A stretch of 64,000 nt of DNA from Posidonia oceanica (lineage: Eukaryota; Streptophyta; Magnoliopsida; Alismatales; Posidoniaceae), in NCBI GenBank assembly GCA_037176725.1, contig JAZBRS010000029.1, positions 47,936,001 to 48,000,000 on the forward strand, written 5' to 3'. Numbering within the stretch: position 1 is the first letter of the stretch; every line of letters begins with the position of its first letter. Both the position numbers and the translations under genes were made by a program. The notes beneath the pieces are model-generated. The model was not told where the DNA came from. It saw nothing but the letters and a program-made list of their open reading frames with translations, and ran no database searches. This document shows positions 1 to 8,804 of this stretch, piece after piece.

Positions 1-540
1 ATTTGAGGCCGAGCGCCTTTGCGTGCCTTTCCAAAGCCACGTCTGTTTCTTCGCTCACTTCCTTAAGATGAGGACAAGCGCCTTCGTGTGCCTTTTCGAA
101 GTCATGTCTGTTTGTTTGCTCGCTTCCTTAATTTGAGGACGAGTGCCTTTGGGTGCCTTTTCGATGTCTCGTCTGTTTGTTTGCTCACTTACTTACTTTG
201 AGGACGAGCGCCTTTGCGTGCCTTTTCGATGTCTCGTCTATTTGTTTGCTCACTTCCATAAATTGAGGACGAGCGCCTTTGCGTGCCTTTTCGAAGCCTT
301 GTCTGTTTGTTTGCTCGCTTCCTTAATTTGAGGACGAGCGCCATTGCGTGCCTTTTCGAAGTCACGTCTATTTGTTTGCTTGCCTCCTTAATTTGAGGGC
401 GAGCGCATTTGCGTGCCGTTTGGAAGTCACGTCTGTTTGTTTGCTAGCTTCTTAAATTGAGGACGAGAGCCAATGCATGCCTTTTCGATGTCACGTCTGT
501 TTATTTGGTCGCTTCCTTAATTTGGGGATGAGCACCTTTG
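1..540 (+). repeat. Left-edge block, colinear with 39.2-39.95 kb
   Basis: The window opens inside a monomer reading GAGGCCGAG, followed by one with TTAAGATGAGGACAAG. These markers otherwise occur together near 34,100, 38,580, 39,227, 41,740 and 42,387. Further markers keep the same order as at 39.7-39.95 kb: TTCCATAAATTGAGG near 255, GAGGGCGAGCGCATTTG near 395 and TTTATTTGGTCGC near 500. A run of several monomers present at 39.4-39.7 kb is absent here. There is no gene. Confidence 0.75.
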
Positions 541-961
541 CGTGCCTTTTTGAAGTCACGTCTGTTTGTTTGCTCGCTTCCTTAATTTGAGGACGAGCGC
601 CTTTGTGTGCCTTTTCGAAGTCATGCCTGTTTGTATGCTCGCTTACTTAATTCGAGGTCGAGTGCCTTTTCGAAGTCACGTCTGTTTGTTTGCTCGCTTC
701 TTTAATTAGAGGACGAGCGCCTTTGCGTGCCTTTAAGAAGTCACGTCTGTTTGTTTGCTCACTTCCCTTATTTGAGGACGAGCGCCTTTGCGTGACTTTT
801 CGATGTCACGTCTGTTTGTTTGCTCACTTCCTTAATTTGAGGTCGTGTGCCTTTGCGTGCCTTTCCGAAGCCATGTCTGTTTGTTTGCTGGCCTCCTTAA
901 TTTGAGGACGAGCGCCTTTGCGTGCCTTTTCAAAGTCATGTCTGTTTGTTTGCTCGCTTCC

Positions 962-1026
962 TTAATTTGAGGACGAGCGCCTTTGCGTGCCTTTTCGAAG
1001 TCACGTCTGTTTGTTTGCTCGCTTCC
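962..1026 (+). repeat. Reference copy of the consensus 65-bp monomer
   Basis: This copy matches the majority base at every position I checked and is used here as the numbering reference. It has 25 T, 8 A, 16 G and 16 C, so it is balanced for G and C but strongly T-rich on this strand. CpGs begin at monomer positions 13, 17, 25, 35, 43 and 59, more than base composition predicts. Positions 18-23 and 28-33 are a direct repeat, GCCTTT, 10 bp apart. TTCGAA lies at 33-38 and TGTTTGTTT at 47-55. The start point (TTAATTT) is arbitrary, since the array has no visible natural boundary. Confidence 0.93.
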
Positions 1027-1341
1027 TTAATTTGAGGTCGAGTTCCTTTTCGTAGTCACGTTTGTTTGTTTGTTCGCTTATATAATTTGAGGACGAGCGC
1101 CTTTGCGTGCCTTTTCGAAGTCACGTCTGTTTGTTTGCTCGCTTCCTTTATTTGAGGTCGAGCGCCTTTGCGTGCCTTTCCGAAGCCACGTCTGTTTCTT
1201 CGCTCACTTCCTCAATTTGAGGACAAGCGGCTTTGTGTGCCTTTTAGAAGTCATGTCTGTTTGTTTGCTCGCTTCCTTAATTTGACGATGAGTGCCTTTG
1301 CGTGCCTTTTCGATGTCTCGTCTGTTTGTTTGATCACTTCC
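1027..1341 (+). repeat. Five-monomer cassette marked by TTTCTTCGCTC
   Basis: This is a fixed series of distinguishable monomers. A 55-bp short form (1027-1081) is followed by a near-consensus form (1082-1146) and then a form reading CCTTTCCGAAGCCACG with TTTCTTCGCTC (1147-1211). Next come a form with GGACAAG and TTTAGAAGTCATG (1212-1276) and one with TTTGACGATGAG and GATGTCTCG (1277-1341; GACGACGAG in most other copies). The same order recurs about 50 times, centred for example near 3,050, 9,826, 21,161, 31,640, 37,330, 43,850, 49,330, 53,033 and 63,690. It is the most regular building block of the array. No function can be read from it. Confidence 0.85.
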
Positions 1342-1916
1342 TTTATTTGTGGACGAGCACCTTTGCGTGCCTTTTCGATGTCTCGTCTGTTTGTTTGCTC
1401 ACTTCCTTAATTTGTGGACGAACGCCTTTGCGTGCCTTTTCGAAGCCATGTCTGTTTGTTTGCACGCTTCCTTAAATTGAGGACGAGCGCCTTTGCGTGC
1501 CTTTTCGAAGTCACGTCTATTTGTTTGCTTGCATCCTTAATTTGAGGATGAGCGCCTTTGCGTGCCATTTTGAAGTCACGTCCGTTTGTTTGCTCGCTTC
1601 CTTAATTTGAGGACGAGCGCCTTTGCGTGCCTTTTCGAAGTCTCGTCTGTTTGTTTGCTCGCTTCCTTAATTCGAAGTCGTGTGCCTTCTCGATGTCACG
1701 TCAGTTTGTTTTCTCGCTTCTTTAATTAGAGGACGAGCGCCATTGCATGCCTTTTTGAAGTCACGTATGTTTGTTTGCTCACTTCCATTATTTGAGGACG
1801 AGCGCCTTTGCGTGCCTTTTCGAAGTCACGTCTGTTTGTTTGCTCACCTCCTTAATTGGAGGTCAAGTGCATTTGCGTGCCCTTCCGAAGTCATGTCTGT
1901 TTGTTTGCTGGCTCCC

Positions 1917-1980
1917 TTAATTTGAGGACGAGCGCCTTTGCGTGCCTTTTCGAAGTCATGTCTGTTTGTTTGCTCGCTTC
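1917..1980 (+). repeat. Representative 64-bp monomer (one C lost at its end)
   Basis: This copy ends CGCTTC rather than CGCTTCC, so the next monomer begins one base early. The class is frequent and is normally followed by a monomer reading GACGAGAGCC, with TGTTTATTTGCTC near its own end. The linked pair recurs at about 4,790, 5,620, 8,365, 17,385, 31,275, 33,130, 35,370 and 47,740. The linkage shows that the deletion is inherited as part of a multi-monomer unit rather than arising independently each time. Confidence 0.85.
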
Positions 1981-2543
1981 TTAATTTGAGGACGAGAGCC
2001 TTGGCGTACCTTTTCGAAGTCACGTCTGTTTATTCGCTCACTTCCTTAATTTGGGGACGAGCGCCTTTGTGTTCCTTTTTGAAGTCACGTCTGTTTGTTT
2101 GCTCGCTTCCTTAATTTGAGGACGAGCGCCTTTGCGTGCCTTTTCGAAGTCACGTCTGTTTGTTTGCTCGCGTCCTTAATTTAAGGACGAGTGCCTTTGC
2201 GTGCCTTTTCGTTGTCACGTCTGTTTGTTTGCTCACTTCCTTAATTTGAGGACGAGAGCCTTTGCGTGCCTTTTCGAAGTCTCGTCTGTTTGTTTGCTCA
2301 CTTCCTTAATTTGAGGACGAGCGCCTTTGCGTGCCTTTTCGAAGCCATGTCTGTTTGTTTGCTCGCTTGGTTAATTTGTGGACAAGCGCCTTTGCGTGCC
2401 TTTTCGAAGTCACGTCTATTTGTTTGCTTGCTTCCTTAATTTGAGGACGAGCGCCTTTGCGTGCCTTTTCGAAGTCACGCCTGTTTGTAAGCTCGCTTAC
2501 TTAATTCGAGGTCGAGTGCCTTTCCGAAGTCACGTCTGTTTGT

Positions 2544-4583
2544 TTGCTCGCTTCTTTAATTAGAGGACGAGCGCCTTTGCGTGCCTTTTGGAAGTCACGT
2601 CTGCTTGTTTGCTCACTTCCCATATTTGAGGACGAGCGCCTTTGCGAGCCTTTTCGAAGTCACGTTTGTTTGTTTGCTCACTTCCTTAATTTGAGGTCGT
2701 GTGCCTTTGCGTGCCTTTCCGAAGCCACGTCTGTTTGTTTGATGCCTTCCTTAATTTGAGGACGAGCGCCTTTGCGTGACTTTTCGAAGTCATGTCTGTT
2801 TGTTTGCTCGCTTCCTTAATATGAGGACGAGCGCCTTTGCGTGCCTTTTCGAAGTCACGTCTGTTTGTTTGCTCGCTTCCTTAATTTGAGGTCGAGTGCC
2901 TTTTCGAAGTCACGTTTGTTTGTTTGTTCGCTTCTATAATTTGAGGACGAGCGCCTTTGCGTGCCTTTTTGAAGTCACGTCTGTTTGTTTGCTCGCTTCC
3001 TTTATTTGTGGTCGAGCGCCTTTGCGTGCCTTTCCAAAGCCACGTCTGTTTCTTCGCCCACTTCCTTAATTTGAGGACAAGCGCCTTTGTGTGCCTTTTA
3101 GAAGTCATGTCTGTTGGTTTGCTCGCTTCCTTAATTTGACGACGAGTGCCTTTGCGTGCCTTTTCGATGTCTCGTCTGTTTGTTAGCTCACTTCCTTAAT
3201 TTGAGGACGAGCACCTTAGCGTGCCTTTTCGAAGTCTCGTCTGTTTGTTTGCTCACTACCTTAATTTGAGGTCGAGCGCCTTTCCGGGCCGTTTCGAAGC
3301 CTAGTCTGTTTGTTTGATCGCTTCCGTAATTTGAGGACGTGCGCCTTTGTGTGCCTTTTCGAAGTCACGTCTATTTGTTTGCTTGCTTCCTTAATTTGAG
3401 GACGAGCGCCTTTGCGTGCCTATTTGAACTCACGTCTGTTTGTTTGCTTGCTTCCTTAATTTGAGGACGAGCGCCTTTACGTGCCTTTTCGAAGTCACGT
3501 CTGTTTGTTTGCTCGCTTCCTTAATTCGAGGTCGAGTGCCTTTTCGAAGTCACGTCTGTTTGTTTGCTTGCTTCTTTAATTAGAGGACGAGCGCCTTTGC
3601 GTGCCTTTTTGAAGTCACGTCTGTTTGTTTGCACACTTCCTTTATTTGAGAACAAGCGCCTTTGCGTGCCATTTCGAAGTCACGTCTGTTTGTTTGCTCA
3701 CTTCCTTAATTTGAGGTCGAGTGCCTTTGCGTGTCTTTCCGAAGCCATGTCTGTTTGTTTGTTGGCTTCCTTAATTTTAGGACGAGCGCCTTTGCGTGCC
3801 TTTTCGAAGTCGTGTCTGTTTGTTTGCTCGCTTCCTTAATTTGAGGACGAGCGCCTTTGCGTGCCTTTTCGAAGTCACGTCTGCTTGTTTGCTCGCTTCC
3901 TTAATTTGAGGTCGAGTGCCTTTTCGAAGTCACGTTTGTTTGTTTGCTCGCTTCTATAATTTGTGGACGAGCGCCTTTGCGTGCCTTTTCGAAGTCACGT
4001 CTGTTTGTTTGCTCGCTTCCTTTATTTGAGGTCGAGTGCCTTTGCGTGCCTTTCCGAAGCCACGTCTGTTTCTTCGCTCGCTTCCTTAATTTTAGGACAA
4101 GAGCCTTCGTGTGCCTTTTAGAAGTCATGTTAGTTTGTTTGCTCGCTTCCTTAATTTCACGACGAGTGCCTTTGCGTGCCTTTTCGATGTCTCGTCTGTT
4201 TGTTTGATCACTTCCTTAATTTGTCGACGAGCACCTTTGCGTGCCTTTTCGAAGTCTCGTCAGTTTGTTTGCTCACTTCCTTAATTTGAGGACGAGCGCC
4301 TTTGCGTGCCTTTTCGAAGTCACGTCTATTTGTTTGCTTGCTTCCTTAATTTGAGGACGAGTGCCTTTGCGTGCCTTTTTGAAGTCACGTCTGTTTGTTT
4401 GCTCGCTTCCTTAATTTGAGGACGAGCGCCTTTGTGTGCCTTTTCGATGTCACGTCTGTTTGTTTGCTCACTTCCTTAATTCGAAGTCGTGTGCGCTTTC
4501 GAAGTCACGTCAGTTTGTTTGCTCTCTTCTTTAATTAGAGGACGAGCGCCATTGCGTGCCTTTTTGAAGTCACGTATGTTTGT
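2544..4583 (+). repeat. Two tandem 1,020-bp higher-order units
   Basis: Landmarks at 2,544 and 2,881 recur at 3,564 and 3,901, a constant offset of 1,020 bp, consistent with 14 full and 2 short monomers. The same pair is found in HOR copy b (9,318 and 10,338), in copy d (20,653 and 21,673), and separately at 43,335 and 44,355. The two units differ from each other far more than the same unit differs between the 6.8-kb copies. The 1,020-bp duplication is therefore older than the 6.8-kb one. Confidence 0.85.
3521..3575 (+). repeat. Representative 55-bp short monomer (10-bp deletion class)
   Basis: This monomer is 55 bp long because one arm of the internal 10-bp duplication (consensus positions 17-26) is missing, so GAGCGCCTTTGCGTGCC becomes GAGTGCC. 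Short monomers of this kind recur throughout, for example at 1027-1081 and around 660, 2510, 2890, 3910, 5250, 31480, 43310 and 63460. They usually follow recognisable neighbours and often carry GGTCGAG or AAGTCGTG in place of GGACGAG. That suggests a few old deletions spread by higher-order amplification. In HOR arithmetic a short monomer explains lengths that are not multiples of 65: 14 full plus 2 short monomers give 1,020 bp. Confidence 0.9.
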
Positions 4584-7500
4584 TTGCTCACTTCCATTAT
4601 TTGAGGACGAGCGCCTTTGCGTGCCTTTTCGAAGTCACGTCTGTTTGTTTGCTCACCTCCTCAATTGGAGGTCAAGTGCATTTGCGTGCCCGTCCGAAGC
4701 CATGTCTGTTTGTTTGCTGGCTCCCTTAATTTGAGGACGAGCGCCTTTGCATGCCTTTTCGAAGTCATGTCAGTTTGTTTGCTCACTTCATAATTTGAGG
4801 ACGAGAGCCTTGGCGTGCCTTTTCGAAGTCACGTCTGTTTATTTGCTCACTTCCTTAATTTGGGGACGAGCGCCTTTGCGTGCCTTTTTTAAGTCACGTC
4901 TGTTTGTTTGCTCGCTTCCATAATTTGAGGACGAGCGCCTTTGCGTGCCTTTTCGAAGTCACGTCTGTTTGTTTGCTCGCTTCCTTAATTTAAGGACGAG
5001 TGCCTTTGCGTGCCTTTTCGTTGTCACGTCTGTTTGTTTGCTCACTTCCTTAATATGAGGACGAGCGCCTTTGCGTGCCTTTTCGAAGTCACGTCTGTTA
5101 GTTTGCTCGCTTCCATAATTTGGGAACGAGCGCCTTCGCGTGCCATTTCGAAGTCACGTCCGTTTGTTAGCTCACTTCCTTAATTTGAGGACGAGCGCCT
5201 TTGCGTGCCTTTTCGAAGTCACGTCTGTTTGTTTGCTCACTTCCTTAATTCGAAGTCGAGTGCCATTTCGAAGTCACGTCTGTTTGTTTGCTCGCTTCTA
5301 TAATTAGAGGACGAGCGCCTTTACGTGCCTTTTTGAAGTCACGTCTGTTTGTTTGCTCGCTTCCTTATTTCGAGGTCAAGTGCCTTTTCGAAGTCACGTC
5401 TGTTTGTTTGCTCGCTTCTTTAAGTAGAGGACGAGCGCCTTTGCGTGTCTTTTTGAAGTCACGTCTGTTTGTTTGCTCACTTCCTTTATTTGAGGATGAG
5501 CGCCATTGCGTGCCTTTTCGAAGTCACGTCTGTTTGTTTGCTCACTTCCTTAATTAGAGGTCGAGTGCCATTGCGTGCCTTTCCGAAGCCATGTCTGTTT
5601 GTTTGCTCGCTTCTTAATTTGAGGACGAGAGCCATTGCGTGCCTTTTCAAAGTCACGTCTGTTTATTTACTCGCTTCCGGAATTTGGGGACGAGCGCCTC
5701 TGCGTGCCTTTTTGAAGTCACGTCTGTTTGTATGCTCGCTTCCTTAATTTGTGGACGAGCGCCTTTGCGTGCCTTTTCGAAGTCACGTCTGTTTGTTTGC
5801 TCGCTTCCTTAATTTGAGGTCGAGTGCCGTTTCGAAGTCACGTTTGTTTGTTTGCTCGTATCTATAATTTGAGGACGAGCGCCTTTGCGTGCCTTTTCGA
5901 AGTCACGTCTGTTTGTTTGCTCGCTTCCTTAATTTGAGGTCGAGCGCCTTTGCGTGCCTTTCCGAAGCCACGTCTGTTACTTCGCTCACTTCCTTAATTT
6001 GAGGGCTAGCGCCTTTGTGTGCCATTTAGATGTCATGTCCGTTTGTTTGCTCGCTTCCTTAATTTGACGACGAGTGCCTTTGCGTGCCTTTTCGATGTCT
6101 CGTCTGTTTGTTTGCTCTCTTCCTTAATTTGAGGACGAAAAGCTTTGCGTGCCTTTTCGAAGTCTCGTCTGTTTGTTTGCTCACTTCCTTAATTTGAGGA
6201 CGGGCGCCTTTGCGTGCCTTTTCGAAGCCTTGTCTGTTTGTTTGCTCGATTCCTTAATTTGAGGACGAGCGCCTTTGCTTGCGTTTTCGAAGTCACGTCT
6301 ATTTGTTTGCTTGCTTCCTTAATTTGAGGATGAGAGCCTTTGCGTGCCATTTCGAAGTCACGTCTGTTAGTTTGCTAGCATCTTAAATTGAGGACGGGAG
6401 CCATTGCGTGCCTTTTCGAAGTCACGTCTGTTTATTTGCTCGCTTCCTTAATTTGGGGACGAGCGCCTTTGCATGCCTTTTCGAAGTCACGTCTGTTTGT
6501 TTGCTTGCTTCCTTAATTTGAGGTCGTGTGCCTTTTCGAAGTCACGTCTATTTGTTTGCTTGCTTCCATAATTTGAGGACGAGCGCCTTTGCGTGTCTTT
6601 TCGAAGTCACGTCTGTTTGTATGCTCGCTTCCTTAATTTGAGGACGAGCGCCTTTGCGTGCCTTTTCGAAGTCACGTCTGTTTGTTTGCTCACTTCCTTA
6701 ATTTGAGGACGAGCGCCGTTGCGTGCCTTTTCGAAGCCATGTCTGTTTGTTTGCTCGCTTGGTTAATTTGAGGACGAGCGCCTTTGCGTGCCTTTTCGAA
6801 GTCACGTCTATTTGTTTGCTTGCTTCCTTAATTTGAGGACGAGCGCCTTTGCGTGCCTTTTCGAATTCACGTCTGTTTGTTTGCTCGCTTCTTTAATTTG
6901 AGGACGAGCACCTCTACGTGCATTTTCGAAGTCACGTCAGTTTGTTTGCTCGCATCCTTAATTTGAGGTCGAGCGCCTTTGCGTGCCTTTCCGAAGCCAC
7001 GTCTGTTACTTCGCTCACTTCCTTAATTTGAGGGCTAGCGCCTTTGTGTGCCATTTAGATGTCATGTCCGTTTGTTTGCTCGCTTCCATAATTTGACGAC
7101 GAGTGCCTTTGCGAGCCTTTTCGATGTCTCGTCTGTTTGTTTGCTCTCTTCCTTAATTTGAGGACGAAAAGCTTTGCGTGCCTTTTCGAAGTCTCGTCTG
7201 TTTGTTTGCTCACTTCCTTAATTTGAGGACGAGCGCCTTTGCGTGCCTTTTCGATGCCTTGTCTGTTTGTTTGCTCGATTCCTTAATTTGAGGACGAGAG
7301 CCATTGCGTGCCTTTTCGAAGTCACGTCTGTTTCTTGGCGCACTTCTTAAATTGAGGACGAGAGCCTTTGCGTGCCTTTTCGAAGTCACGTCTGTTTATT
7401 TGCTCACTTCCTTAATTTGGGGACGAGCGCCTTTGCGTGCCTTTTCGAAGTCACGTCTGTTTATTTGCTCGCTTCCTTAATTTGGGGACGAGCACCTTTG

Positions 7501-8804
7501 CATGCCTTTTCGAAGTCACGTCTGTTTGTTTGCTCGCTTCCTTAATTTGAGGTCGTGTGCCTTTTCGAAGTCACGTCTATTTGTTTGCTTGCTTCCTTAA
7601 TTTGAGGACGAGGCCTTTGCGTGTCTTTTCGAAGTCACGTCTGTTTGTATGCTCGCTTCCTTAATTTGTGGACGAGCGCCATTGCGTGCCTTTTCGAAGT
7701 CTCGTCTGTTTGTGTGCTCACTTCCTTAATTTGAGGACGAGCGCCTTTGCGTGCCTTTTCGAAGCCATGTCTGTTTGTTTGCTCGCTTGGTTAATTTGAG
7801 GACGAGCGCCTTTGCATGCCTTTTCGAAGTCACGTCTAATTGTTTGCTTGCTTCCTTAATTTGAGGACGAGCGCCTTTGCGTGCCTTTTCGAAGTCACGT
7901 CTGTTTGTTTGCTCGCTTCTTTAATTTGAGGACGAGCACCTTTACGTGCATTTTCGAAGTCACGTCAGTTTGTTTGCTCGCTTCCTTAATTTGAGGACGA
8001 GCGCCTTTGCGTGTCTTTTCGAAGTCACGTCTGTTTGTTTGCTCGCTTCCTTAATTCGAAGTCGTGTGCCAGTTCGAAGTCACGTCAGTTTGTTTGCTCG
8101 CTTCTTTAATTAGAGGACGAGCGCCATTGCGTGCCTTTTTGAAGTCACGAATGTTTGTTTGCTCACTTCCTTTATTTGAGGACGAGCGCCTTTGCGTGCC
8201 TTTTCGAAGTCACGTCTGTTTGTTTGCTCAACTCCTTAATTGGAGGCCATGTGCTTTTGCGTGCCCTTCCGAAGCCATGTCTGTTTGTTTGCTGGCTCCC
8301 TTAATTTGAGGACGAGCGCCTTTGCGTGCCCTTTCGAAGTCATGTCTGTTTGTTTGCTCGCTTCTTAATTTGAGGACGAGAGCCTTGGCGCGCCTTTTCG
8401 AAGTCACGTCTGTTTATTTGCTCACTTCCTTAATTCGGGGACGAGCGTCTTTGCGTGCCTTTTTGAAGTCACGTCTGTTTGTTTGCTCGCTTCCTTAATT
8501 TGAGGACGAGCGCCTTTGCGTGCCTTTTCGAAGTCACGTCAGTTTGTTTGCTCGCTTCCTTAATTTAAGGACGAGTGCCTTTGCGTGCCTTTTCGTTGTC
8601 ACGTCTGTTTGTTTGCTCACTTCCTTAATTTGAGGACGAGCGCCTTAGCGTGCCTTTTCGAAGTCACGTCTGTTAGTTTACTCGCTTCCATAATTTGGGA
8701 ACGAACGCCTTCGCGTGCCATTTTGAAGTCACGTCTGTTTGTTTGCTCACTTCCTTAATTTGAGGACGAGTGCCTTTGCATGCCTTTTCGAAGCCACGTC
8801 TGTT

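Larger units (their letters stand above)
541..2030 (+). repeat. Diverged block related to 2.4-4.8 kb and 43.3-45.4 kb
   Basis: Monomer types here follow the order seen in the 1,020-bp HOR family. Landmarks at 690 and 1103 recur at 2544 and 2957 (offset 1,854) and at 43,335 and 43,748 (offset 42,645). The AAGTCGTG short monomer near 1,675 corresponds to those near 4,484 and 45,337. The block looks like an older, partly rearranged copy of the first part of the ~6.8-kb HOR that follows it. There is no gene. Confidence 0.7.
2031..8804 (+). repeat. ~6.8-kb higher-order repeat, copy a (6,774 bp)
   Basis: This is the first complete copy of the longest regular HOR. The distinctive TTTATTCGCTC at 2,031 recurs at 8,805 (offset 6,774) and 20,140. 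From about 4,270 onward the offset to copy b becomes 6,839, because copy b carries one additional monomer at 11,055-11,119. Copy a contains two internal 1,020-bp units (2,544-4,583) and a second internal repetition near 5,940-6,350 and 6,965-7,330 (offset about 1,027). It carries a few private differences from copy b, such as GACGAGAGCC near 2,255. It contains no gene or unique sequence. Confidence 0.87.

Noticed and set aside
962..1026. CENP-B box
   Set aside because: The mammalian box needs TTCG, then A and CGGG at fixed spacing. Neither TTCGAAGTCACG nor the TTCGTTGTCACG variant (near 2,209) supplies the CGGG half.
962..1026. RNA polymerase III B box or tRNA-derived element around TTTTCGAAGTC
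   Set aside because: Only the TTCGA core fits; the flanking G and C positions do not. I found no A box at the right distance and no cloverleaf potential, so this is not a tRNA or SINE.
2031..2060. TTTATTCGCTC at 2,031, 8,805 and 20,140 as a special boundary or origin
   Set aside because: It is a two-base variant of TTTATTTGCTC or TTTCTTCGCTC within a normal monomer. It is a useful HOR landmark but shows no other sign of function.
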